NCBI GenBank assembly: GCA_023412655.1
Contig: JAEYNH010000106.1
Coordinates: 1 to 28,320 of the forward strand
From: Pseudomonadota bacterium
GTDB taxonomy: Bacteria > Pseudomonadota > Alphaproteobacteria > Caulobacterales > Caulobacteraceae
Direction: 5' to 3'
Length of the DNA stretch: 28,320 nt
The notes under the pieces were generated by a model. The model saw only the letters and a program-made list of their open reading frames with translations, was not told the DNA's origin and searched no databases. Below are positions 1-6,181 of this stretch, piece by piece (the stretch's first letter is position 1; every line of letters starts with the position of its first letter). Position numbers and translations under genes: made by a program.

Positions 1-1
1 C

Positions 2-901
2 CCGCACCTGCTGGCCCCGGTGGTCACCGATCCCAAGAAGGCGGTCGTCGCCCTGAAGTGGACCGTGCGCGAGATGGAGGACCGCTATCGCCGCATGTCC
101 AAGCTGGGCGTCCGCAACGTCGCCAGCTACAACGAACGCGCCCGCGAGGCGCAGGAAAAGGGCGAGCATTTCGAACGCACCGTCCAGACCGGCTTCGACG
201 AACAGGGCCGTCCGGTCTACGAGTCCGAAAAGATCCGCCCCGAGCCCATGCCCTACCTCGTCGTCGTCATGGACGAGATGGCCGACCTGATGCTGGTGGC
301 GGGCTAGGAAGTCGAAGGAGCCGTCCAGCGTCTGGCCCAGATGGCCCGTGCCGCCGGTATCCACCTGATCATGGCCACCCAGCGTCCGTCGGTGGACGTG
401 ATCACCGGCACCATCAAGGCCAACTTCCCGACCCGTATCTCCTTCCAGGTCACCTCCAAGATCGACTCGCGCACCATCCTTGGCGAGCAGGGGGGCGAGC
501 AGCTGCTGGGCCAGGGCGACATGCTCTACATGGCCGGCGGTGGCCGCATCACCCGCCTGCACGGCCCCTTCGTCGGCGACAACGAGGTCGAGGAGGTCTG
601 CAAGCACCTGCGCGCCCAGGCCGAGCCGGACTATTTGGACCTGATCACCGACGAGCCTGATGGCGATGGCGACGGCGGCTTTGGCGACGAGGGCGGCAGC
701 TCGGGCGATGACCTGTATGACCGCGCCGTGGCCATCGTCACCCGCGACCGCAAGGCCTCGACCTCCTATGTCCAGCGCCGCCTGCAGATCGGCTACAACC
801 GTGCCGCCACCCTGATCGAGCGGATGGAGCAGGAAGGCGTGGTCAGCCCTGCCAACCACGCCGGCAAGCGCGACGTCCTGGCCGGACCGCCGCCGGTCTG
901 A
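2..901 (+). CDS. ftsK: DNA translocase FtsK, C-terminal part (5' truncated by window edge, interrupted by an in-frame TAG)
   Basis: FtsK is the septal, membrane-anchored ATPase that pumps the chromosome termini during division. Only about the last 300 residues are here; the gene enters from the left edge in frame 2. Seen: the Walker B stretch YLVVVMDEMADLMLVAG, then after the stop the highly conserved motor segment (AQMARAAGIHLIMATQRPS, then IDSRTILGEQG, then GDMLYM). An acidic linker follows, then a C-terminal winged-helix gamma domain (DRAVAIVTRDRKASTSYVQR) of the kind that reads KOPS sequences. The codon at 305-307 is TAG exactly where family members carry Lys (AAG), and both halves stay in the same frame. 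The motor domain is essential in Caulobacter, so a base-call error is more likely than true loss, but the sequence as given cannot make the full protein without readthrough. Family assignment is certain. Confidence 0.93.
305..307 (+). other. In-frame amber stop inside ftsK
   Basis: TAG between GGC and GAA, in frame with the ftsK sequence on both sides. One substitution (A to T at 305) would restore the AAG lysine codon normally found between LMLVAG and EVEGAVQ. No frameshift is involved. Confidence 0.85.
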
Positions 902-1112
902 CCTGGCCCGAGGCGGTGCCCTGCCGGCCCCATGGATCGGGAACAGGAGGCGGCCTGGCGGGTTTCTGAGAGCCCCTATGTGAACAGGCATTAAGGTCGC
1001 TGAATATCCCTTCATTCCAGCGCCGGAATATGGTCAGGCTGGCGTCATGAGGTCGCCCATCGCCCGGCCTAGCCTGCAGACCTCGATAATCCCGAACGGG
1101 AGAAGACAAGAG

Positions 1113-1748
1113 ATGACGATTTCACGCCGCGCCTTTGGCTTCAGCGCCGCCGCCCTGGCGGTCGTGGCTGCCCCCCCTGCCCTGGCCCAGTCCGGCCTGT
1201 CGGCCGAGGACCAGGCGGCCCTGCGCCAGGCCCAGTCCTATCTGACCAACCTGACCTCGGCCACGGGCACCTTTGTCGAGACCGGTCCCAACAACCAGCG
1301 CCGCACCGGCAAGTTCTGGCTGCAGCGCCCCGGCAAGATGCGCTTCGAATACACCAGCCCCGCCGGGCTGCTGGTCGTGGCCGATGGCAACAACGTCAAC
1401 CGCTATGACCCGCGCCTGAACGTCTTCCGCCAGGTGCCGCTGCGGGCGACGCCCCTGTCGACCTTCCTGGCGCGCGAGGTCCGCCTGGACCAAGGCGTGC
1501 GCATCGACCGGTTGACCCGCATGGCCTCGGGGGCCTTTGCCATCACCGCCCGTGACGCATCCAAGCCCAATGAGGGCTCGGTCATCCTGGCCTTTGCCGG
1601 CTCGCCGCTGCGCCTGCAGGAGTGGACCATCACCGACGCCCAGGGCTCGCGCACACGGATCCAGCTGACCAGCCTGGAGCCCGCCTCTGGCCTGGCCTCC
1701 AGCCTGTTCCAGCTGCGCGACCCGACCCGCCGTCCGGGCCGCAACTGA
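1113..1748 (+). CDS. lolA: Outer-membrane lipoprotein carrier protein LolA
   Basis: LolA shuttles lipoproteins across the periplasm from the LolCDE release complex to the outer membrane. The 211-residue product starts with a twin-arginine-like signal peptide (SRRAFGF, then a hydrophobic run ending ALAQ near residue 26). The mature part carries the LolA/LolB fold signature: ATGTFVETGPNNQRRTGKFW, then RPGKMRFEY and LLVVADGNNV, a half-open beta-barrel that binds acyl chains. The ATG at 1113 was chosen because the signal peptide begins there and GGGAGAAG lies about 10 nt upstream; a longer in-frame extension to 1047 has no such support. The twin-arginine pair is unusual, since LolA is normally Sec-exported; SRRAFGF may simply be a basic n-region. 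It follows ftsK in the same direction after about 210 bp. Confidence 0.9.
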   Translation: MTISRRAFGFSAAALAVVAAPPALAQSGLSAEDQAALRQAQSYLTNLTSATGTFVETGPNNQRRTGKFWLQRPGKMRFEYTSPAGLLVVADGNNVNRYDPRLNVFRQVPLRATPLSTFLAREVRLDQGVRIDRLTRMASGAFAITARDASKPNEGSVILAFAGSPLRLQEWTITDAQGSRTRIQLTSLEPASGLASSLFQLRDPTRRPGRN

Positions 1749-1778
1749 CCCTTATTTATATCAATGTAATTTAATTGT

Positions 1779-1807
1779 TTGACTCTTCGGTCCAGCGTGA
1801 CATTCTG
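1779..1807 (+). promoter_or_regulatory. Candidate promoter with AT-rich upstream element
   Basis: A roughly 30-bp tract right after the lolA stop (1751-1780) has only four G/C bases in a genome near 70% GC. It runs into TTGACT (1779-1784), a good -35. The -10 about 17 bp on (CATTCT or ATTCTG, 1801-1807) is weak. The arrangement resembles an UP element plus -35 and would drive the candidate small RNA and/or xthA. Confidence 0.4.
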
Positions 1808-1811
1808 GACA

Positions 1812-1906
1812 CAGGACGGCGGCGGCCGTTCTACCCCCGGAATTTCCCCTCCGGGCGGGCCGAGAGACGAGCCTCAGAGCGCCCGGAGCAATCCGGGCGT
1901 TTTTTT
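1812..1906 (+). ncRNA. Candidate small RNA between lolA and xthA, about 95 nt
   Basis: No reading frame fills 1749-1945. The stretch has a strong promoter-like tract at its left and a textbook intrinsic terminator at its right. Between them it can fold into a hairpin: CGGCC (about 1823-1827) pairs with GGCCG (about 1857-1861), and inside that CCCGGA pairs with TCCGGG. The apical loop is pyrimidine-rich (ATTTCCCC), and CCCCTCC could pair with Shine-Dalgarno sequences. C-rich-loop sRNAs of this style are known in alphaproteobacteria (for example GsrN in Caulobacter), but I cannot show homology. The 5' end is a guess from the promoter position. It could instead be only the xthA leader with an attenuator. 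Confidence 0.4.
1880..1906 (+). terminator. Intrinsic terminator upstream of xthA
   Basis: Perfect 8-bp stem CGCCCGGA / TCCGGGCG with loop GCAA, followed by seven T (1900-1906). It lies 40 bp before the xthA start, so it ends the candidate sRNA or lolA transcripts, or attenuates xthA. Confidence 0.9.
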
Positions 1907-1945
1907 ATGCCGAATGCCCCGGCTCTGCCGTGCTAAGGCGAGGCC

Positions 1946-2749
1946 ATGAGCCTTCGCATTGTTACCTGGAACATCAACTCGGTCCGCCTGCGCACAGAGC
2001 AGATCGCCCGCTTCGTGGCCGAGTACCAACCCGACGTCCTGTGCCTGCAGGAGATCAAGTGCACCGAGGACCAGTTCCCTCGCGAGGCCTTTGAGCAGAT
2101 GGGCCTGCCCTATCTGAAGATCCGGGGCCAGAAGGGCTGGCATGGCGTGGCCATCGCCAGTCGCCTGCCGATCCTGGACGGCGAAGGCACGGCGCTGAAC
2201 GTCTGCCGCGAGGGTCATGGCCGCTGCGTCTCGGGCCTGATCGGCGGCTTCGAGATCCAGAACTTCTACATCCCGGCGGGCGGCGACATTCCCGACCGGG
2301 CGCTCAATCCCAAGTTCGACCACAAGATGGACTTCTATGAGCGCCTGACCGCCGAGATGAAGGCCCGTGACCGGCAAAGGCCCCTGGTCCTGGCCGGCGA
2401 CTTCAACATCGCCCCGGGCGAGAACGACGTCTTCAATCACAAGTTCATGCTGAAGGTGGTCAGCCACACGCCCGGCGAAATCGAGACCCTGTATCGGCTG
2501 CAGGACGCCGGCGGCTTTGCCGACGTGGTGCGCGACCAGATCCCCGACCCGGTCAAGCTGGCCAGCTGGTGGAGCTATCGGGCCAAGGACTTCCGCGTCT
2601 CCAACCGTGGCCTGCGCCTGGACCACCTGTGGACCTCGCCCGGCTTGACCCCCGCCGTGGTCAAGGGCAGCGCCCGCATCCTGGACACGGTGCGCGAATG
2701 GGAGCGGCCCAGCGATCACGCCCCGGTCGTCATGGATCTGGACGTCTAG
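1946..2749 (+). CDS. xthA: Exodeoxyribonuclease III (AP endonuclease)
   Basis: Cytoplasmic base-excision repair enzyme: 3'-5' exonuclease and AP endonuclease of the EEP superfamily. All family motifs are in order in 267 residues: WNINSV (8-13), the metal ligand Glu in LQEIK (34-38), the tyrosine region NFYIPAGG (107-113), GDFN (151-154) with catalytic Asp and Asn, SWWSYRA (207-213), LDH (225-227) and the catalytic SDH (256-258). Length matches E. coli XthA (268). The ATG at 1946 gives the standard MSLRIVTWN start. An intrinsic terminator sits 40 bp upstream, so xthA probably has its own promoter or is attenuated. It ends at a bidirectional terminator facing the response regulator. Confidence 0.95.
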   Translation: MSLRIVTWNINSVRLRTEQIARFVAEYQPDVLCLQEIKCTEDQFPREAFEQMGLPYLKIRGQKGWHGVAIASRLPILDGEGTALNVCREGHGRCVSGLIGGFEIQNFYIPAGGDIPDRALNPKFDHKMDFYERLTAEMKARDRQRPLVLAGDFNIAPGENDVFNHKFMLKVVSHTPGEIETLYRLQDAGGFADVVRDQIPDPVKLASWWSYRAKDFRVSNRGLRLDHLWTSPGLTPAVVKGSARILDTVREWERPSDHAPVVMDLDV

Positions 2750-2771
2750 GCAAGCCCCGGTCCCAAACGAC

Positions 2772-2805
2772 AAAGGGCAGGCGGCCATTGGCCCCTGCCC
2801 TTTTT
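2772..2805. terminator. Bidirectional terminator between xthA and the response regulator gene
   Basis: AAAGGGCAGG (2772-2781) pairs perfectly with CCTGCCCTTT (2794-2803) around a 12-nt loop. There are five T on the plus side and AAA at the other edge, which gives T on the minus strand. It sits between two convergent genes. Confidence 0.88.
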
Positions 2806-2827
2806 CTCATGCCGGATGACGCCCCGA

Positions 2828-3514
2828 TCAGGGTTGCAGCCGATAGCCCCCCGCGTCGGTCAGCAGCAGGCGCGCCTGGCCCGGCTCGCTCTCGATCTTC
2901 TGGCGCAGGCGATAGATGTGGGTTTCCAGCGTGTGGGTCGTGACCCCGGCGTTATAGCCCCAGACCTCGGTCAGCAGCTCTTCGCGCGACACCGGCTTGG
3001 CCCCGGCGCGATAGAGGTATTTCAGGATATTGGTCTCTTTTTCGGTCAGGCGGACCTTCTTGCCCTTGTCGTCCAGCATGACCTTGAGGGCCGGGCGGAA
3101 CTCATAGGGGCCGATCTGGAAGACGGCGTCCTCGGACTGCTCGTGGCTGCGCAGATGGGCGCGGATGCGGGCCAGCAGGACCGCGAACCGGAAGGGCTTG
3201 GTAACATAGTCATTGGCCCCGGAATCCAGGCCCAGGATGGCGTCGGAATCCGAGGACTGGGCCGTCAGCATGATCACCGGGGTCGACACCCCCGCCTTGC
3301 GGATCAGGCGGCAGGCCTCGCGGCCATCCATGTCCGGCAGGTCGACGTCCAGCAGGATCAGGTCAGCGCGGATCTCGCGCGCCTGGCGCACGCCGTCGGT
3401 GGCGGTGGACGCCTGGACCGGCCGAAACTCCTCATGGAGGGCCAGTTGCTCGGCCAGGGCCTCGCGCAGGTCGTCGTCGTCATCAATGATCAGAATGGTT
3501 TTGGGCGTCGGCAT
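2828..3514 (-). CDS. cenR: OmpR-family response regulator, CenR-like
   Basis: A 228-residue two-domain transcription factor. The receiver domain (about 5-120) has acidic residues D11-D12, phosphoacceptor D56 in LLDVDLPDMDG, T84 and K106 in VTKPF. The C-terminal winged-helix DNA-binding domain (about 130-226) has RLTEKETNILKYL and the recognition-helix region VTTHTLETHIYRLRQKIE. In Caulobacter crescentus the essential cell-envelope regulator CenR (partner CenK) is encoded in this same part of the chromosome near leuS and parAB, and the N-terminus looks like it. The symbol rests on recalled synteny and similarity, so it is probable rather than proven. No histidine kinase gene is adjacent. yggS lies 58 bp upstream on the same strand, and the gene ends at a shared terminator. 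Confidence 0.85.
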   Translation of the reverse strand: MPTPKTILIIDDDDDLREALAEQLALHEEFRPVQASTATDGVRQAREIRADLILLDVDLPDMDGREACRLIRKAGVSTPVIMLTAQSSDSDAILGLDSGANDYVTKPFRFAVLLARIRAHLRSHEQSEDAVFQIGPYEFRPALKVMLDDKGKKVRLTEKETNILKYLYRAGAKPVSREELLTEVWGYNAGVTTHTLETHIYRLRQKIESEPGQARLLLTDAGGYRLQP

Positions 3515-3572
3515 AGGTAGACAATGGCGGCAGCGGGCAGCTTCGCCAATAGCACTCCGTGATTATGTCGCT

Positions 3573-4283
3573 CTAAGAGGGCATATGGGGACGATTTCGT
3601 TCCCCGAACAGGGCCGAGCCCACACGAACATGGGTGGAGCCTGCCGCAATCGCGGCCTCGAAATCCCCGCTCATGCCCATGGAGAGCACGCCAAGCCCCA
3701 TCTTGCGGGCCAGCCCGGCCAGGCGCTCGAAGTGCGCACCGGGGTCCTCGTCGACCGGCGGAATGGCCATCAGGCCCTCGACCGCCAGGCCATGGATCTC
3801 GCGCACACGATCCACCAGGGCCTCGGCCTCGTCCGGCAGGACCCCGGCCTTTTGCGGTTCGGCCCCGGTGTTGACCTGGACCAGCAGGCGCGGATGGCGA
3901 CCCTGGCGGTCGATCTCACGCGCGAGGGCGGCGGCCATCTTCTCGCGGTCCAGGGTCTCGATAACGTCGAACAGGGCCACCGCCTCGGCCGCCTTGTTGG
4001 TCTGGAGAGGGCCGATCAGGCGCAGCTCCAGGTCCGGGACCTCGGCCCGCAGTTCGCCCCAGTGCTGCCAGGCCTCCTGCACCCGGTTCTCGCCGAAGAC
4101 GCGCTGGCCGGTGGCCAGGGCCTCGGACAGGGCCTGCATCGGCTGGGTCTTGGACACGGCGGTCAGGCAGACGCTGGCGGGATCGCGGCCCCTGGCCAGG
4201 CAGGCCTGGTCGATCCGGTGCCTTACTGCGGCAAACCGCTCAGAGATGGACGCAGAGGCCGAAGCGGGATTAGTGGCAGTCAT
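3573..4283 (-). CDS. yggS: YggS family pyridoxal phosphate homeostasis protein
   Basis: Cytoplasmic PLP-binding protein of the YggS/PROSC family (alanine racemase N-terminal fold), thought to buffer PLP and affect amino acid pools rather than catalyse a reaction. The 236-residue protein shows the PLP lysine in LTAVSKTQP (K45), GENRVQEA, the LIGPLQTNK segment, a QVNTGAEPQKAG strand, and the phosphate-binding C-terminal run LSMGMSGDFEAAI then GSTHVRVGSALFGER. Many homologues have His before IGxLQxNK; here it is Arg-Leu. The ATG at 4283 is preferred over one 24 bp upstream because the upstream extension would run into the divergent gene. Its start codon overlaps that of the opposing ThiE-like gene by two bases. 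Confidence 0.9.
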   Translation of the reverse strand: MTATNPASASASISERFAAVRHRIDQACLARGRDPASVCLTAVSKTQPMQALSEALATGQRVFGENRVQEAWQHWGELRAEVPDLELRLIGPLQTNKAAEAVALFDVIETLDREKMAAALAREIDRQGRHPRLLVQVNTGAEPQKAGVLPDEAEALVDRVREIHGLAVEGLMAIPPVDEDPGAHFERLAGLARKMGLGVLSMGMSGDFEAAIAAGSTHVRVGSALFGERNRPHMPS

Positions 4284-4905
4284 GACCCTGTCCGAGGATG
4301 CGCGCACACTGTGGCAGACCGCTGAGGCTCTAGCCCTTCAGGCGCGGGCTGTCAGCCCGTCAGCCCGAACCCTGCCGCCCCTGCTGTTCTTCACCGACCC
4401 GGCCCGGACGCCCGATCCCCTGGCCACGGCCGCCCGACTGCCGCCGGGGGCGGGCGTGGTCTATCGCCATTTCGGGGCTGGTGATGCGCCCCAGGTCGCC
4501 CGTGCACTCAGGGCCGCCACCCGCCAGGCGGGCGTGCGGCTGCTGATCGGCCAGGACGCGGCCCTGGCGGCGCGGGTGGGCGCGGACGGCGTCCACCTGC
4601 CCGAGCGGCTGGCCCGCCACGCAGGCGCGCTCAAGCGGGCCCATCCGGGATGGATCGTCACCGCCGCCGCCCATTCCGTGGCGGCCGCGCGCATCGCCGG
4701 GACGGATGCGGTGGTGATCTCGCCGGTCTTCCCCTCGCGCAGCGCCTCGGCCGGGGCTCCGCTCGGACCCGCGCGGTTGGCGGCCATGGTGCGGGCGGGC
4801 GGACGTCCCGCCTATGCCCTGGGCGGGGTGAACGCGAAAACGGCGCCGCGCCTTCTGAGCGCGGGTGTGATCGGGCTAGCGGCCGTGGACGGCCTTAGAA
4901 CTTGA
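4282..4905 (+). CDS. Thiamine phosphate synthase-like (ThiE/TenI superfamily) protein, degenerate active site
   Basis: A 207-residue TIM-barrel protein of the ThiE/TenI superfamily. Seen: LLFFTDP (34-40), VGADGVHLPE (99-108), TAAAHSVAAARIAGTDAVVI (127-146) followed by SPVF, and a C-terminal phosphate-binding strand YALGGVNAKTAPRLLSAGV. Genuine ThiE enzymes normally have (I/V)NDR before the GADGVHLGQ motif and a Gln-Asp/Glu pair after it for the diphosphate and magnesium. Here these are LIGQD and HLPERL, so TMP synthase activity is doubtful and the protein may be TenI-like or have another role. Alternative start: ATG at 4246, which would overlap yggS by 38 bp. The 3' end overlaps the convergent ntrZ-like gene by 11 bp. 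No other thi gene is nearby. Confidence 0.75.
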   Translation: MTLSEDARTLWQTAEALALQARAVSPSARTLPPLLFFTDPARTPDPLATAARLPPGAGVVYRHFGAGDAPQVARALRAATRQAGVRLLIGQDAALAARVGADGVHLPERLARHAGALKRAHPGWIVTAAAHSVAAARIAGTDAVVISPVFPSRSASAGAPLGPARLAAMVRAGGRPAYALGGVNAKTAPRLLSAGVIGLAAVDGLRT

Positions 4906-5287
4906 AGGTGGATTCCAGCCGGACCTTCGGCGCGTCGGCCGGGCGGGCCTGGTTGGCCCGGGGGGTCAGCTCCTGCTCACCGAGTGCCACCGAGCCGCCG
5001 ACCCGCAGCGAGGGGGTGATGCGGAAATAGGCCCCGGCCTGCACGTCGTTGAGGGTGGATTCCCGCGCGTCCGACTGACGGACACCCAGGGTGACGCCGA
5101 AGCGGCCCTTGCTGGCGTCGTACATCTGCACCCGGCCGGCGCCCGGCGCGGCCGCGGCCGGCTCGGACTTCACGGTGAAGTCGATACGCTTGCCCTTGTC
5201 GGCGGCATGCGCAGCGCCAGCGCCCGCGCTGAGCAGCGCGGCCACGGCGATCATCGCACCGATGCGGCCAACCGACATCACCAACAT
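4895..5287 (-). CDS. NtrZ-like periplasmic protein
   Basis: A 130-residue exported protein: hydrophobic signal peptide (about residues 5-28) with a likely AHA cleavage site, a short basic and Ala/Pro-rich stretch, then a mature part with alternating beta-type residues (FGVTLGVRQSDA, then AGAYFRITPSLRVGGSVALG) ending in LESTFKF. In Caulobacter crescentus the small periplasmic protein NtrZ, which restrains the NtrY kinase, is of this size; I assign the family by recall of that protein and by neighbourhood, with moderate certainty. The C-terminal half resembles a piece of beta-barrel and a terminal Phe is typical of outer-membrane proteins, so a small outer-membrane or barrel-like protein is the alternative. 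ATG at 5287 was chosen because AGGGG lies 4 nt before it; ATGs at 5308 and 5278 are less well placed. Confidence 0.7.
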   Translation of the reverse strand: MLVMSVGRIGAMIAVAALLSAGAGAAHAADKGKRIDFTVKSEPAAAAPGAGRVQMYDASKGRFGVTLGVRQSDARESTLNDVQAGAYFRITPSLRVGGSVALGEQELTPRANQARPADAPKVRLESTFKF

Positions 5288-5385
5288 ATAACCCCTAAGC
5301 CCCGTCACCGCATCCCCACACCGCCCCCACGGCTCAGGTCTGCGAACTCGGGCCGATTAGAGAGCGCGAGCAGAGCAGGTCAACC

Positions 5386-5390
5386 GACTC
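5386..5390. promoter_or_regulatory. CcrM methylation site (GANTC) upstream of ntrZ-like gene
   Basis: GACTC beside a TTAA half-site in the 258-bp divergent gap 5288-5545. A second GANTC (GATTC) is at 5450-5454. CcrM methylates GANTC in Caulobacterales and methylation state can tune promoters; whether these matter is inference. Confidence 0.4.
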
Positions 5391-5458
5391 TTAAGGCTTT
5401 GGCTCCCTGTCAGGCGAGATCGCCCGCAGCTGTGGCCCGGCCGCCACGCGATTCCTGT

Positions 5459-5486
5459 TTGGCGCCGGTGTCGGCGTTGTTATAGA
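5459..5486 (+). promoter_or_regulatory. Promoter of the DUF3576-leuS-lptE-holA operon
   Basis: TTGGCG (5459-5464), 16-bp spacer, TATAGA (5481-5486), which is a good housekeeping sigma-factor match about 60 bp before the first start codon. A GATTC methylation site lies just upstream of the -35. Confidence 0.55.
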
Positions 5487-5545
5487 GGGCCCGGCGCGGG
5501 GCGGCGCCGTGGCGTCCTGCGCCGCGGAAAGATCTTTGGAGACGG

Positions 5546-6019
5546 ATGCATATGCCGTTTGTGCGCGGTGAGTGGAAGCGTGGTCTGATCTTCGGCGCGG
5601 CGGCCGTGAGCGCGCTCGCCCTGACGGCCTGCTCGAGCGGCCCCCGGCTGCCCTTTACCGGCGGCGGCAAGGCTTCCCCGGCCGCCCAGTCGCCGATCTC
5701 GGTGAACGGCTATCTCTGGCGCGCGACGCTGGACACCCTCTCGTTCATGCCGCTGGCCTCGGCCGACCCGTACGGCGGTGTGATCATCACCGACTGGTAC
5801 ATCAATCCCGAGACGCCGAACGAGCGCTTCAAGGCGACCGTCTACATCCTGGACTCGCGCCTGCGGGCCGACGGCCTGAACGTGGCGGTGTTCAAGCAGA
5901 CCCGCGACGCGGCGGGGAACTGGGTGGATGCGGCCGCGGCCGGGCAGACGGAAGCCGACCTCGAGAACGCCATCCTCTCTCGCGCGCGCCAGCTCCGGCT
6001 CTCCAACATCCGGGGCTGA
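5546..6019 (+). CDS. DUF3576 domain-containing lipoprotein
   Basis: A 157-residue predicted lipoprotein: basic n-region, hydrophobic h-region and lipobox ALTAC with Cys at 29. The mature part begins with a glycine- and proline-rich linker. It then shows the DUF3576 pattern: NGYLWRATLDTLSFMPLASA, then DPYGGVIITDWY, then ERFKATVYILDSRLRADGLN. Proteins of this family sit immediately upstream of leuS in many alphaproteobacteria; a role in the outer envelope is likely because lptE is in the same operon, but the molecular function is unknown. Start chosen at the first ATG with GGAGACGG upstream; an ATG two codons later is equally possible. A gap of 162 bp with hairpins separates it from leuS. Confidence 0.85.
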   Translation: MHMPFVRGEWKRGLIFGAAAVSALALTACSSGPRLPFTGGGKASPAAQSPISVNGYLWRATLDTLSFMPLASADPYGGVIITDWYINPETPNERFKATVYILDSRLRADGLNVAVFKQTRDAAGNWVDAAAAGQTEADLENAILSRARQLRLSNIRG

Positions 6020-6050
6020 GCCCGCCCCCACGCTCCACCGAGGGAGAGCC

Positions 6051-6140
6051 GTCAGCGAGGCTGACTGAGGGGGCCCTGCCGCACGCGATGCAGGCGTAAA
6101 ACCGCGTCCGGCCCTCGGGCCGCCTCCCCTTGCGGGGAGG
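6051..6140. repeat. Cluster of three intergenic hairpins (REP-like) before leuS
   Basis: GTCAGC-GAG-GCTGAC (6051-6065), CGGCCC-TC-GGGCCG (6109-6122) and CCTCCCC-TTGC-GGGGAGG (6123-6140) stand close together. No T-run follows any of them, so they are not classical terminators. They resemble dispersed intergenic palindromes of high-GC alphaproteobacteria or an RNA-processing/stability site inside the operon. Confidence 0.5.
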
Positions 6141-6181
6141 AACGGTTGACCGGAAGTCCAACTCCAGTCCAAAGGCCCCTC

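Noticed and set aside
1812..1906. SRP RNA, 6S RNA or tRNA in the lolA-xthA gap
   Set aside because: None of the conserved SRP, 6S or tRNA signature sequences or folds is present; kept only as an unassigned sRNA candidate.
1..5300. Possible assembly chimera, because the left 5 kb looked slightly less GC-rich and contains the ftsK stop
   Set aside because: The gene order across 4.9-5.5 kb fits Caulobacterales and no sharp break is visible; I cannot measure codon usage well enough by eye to support it.
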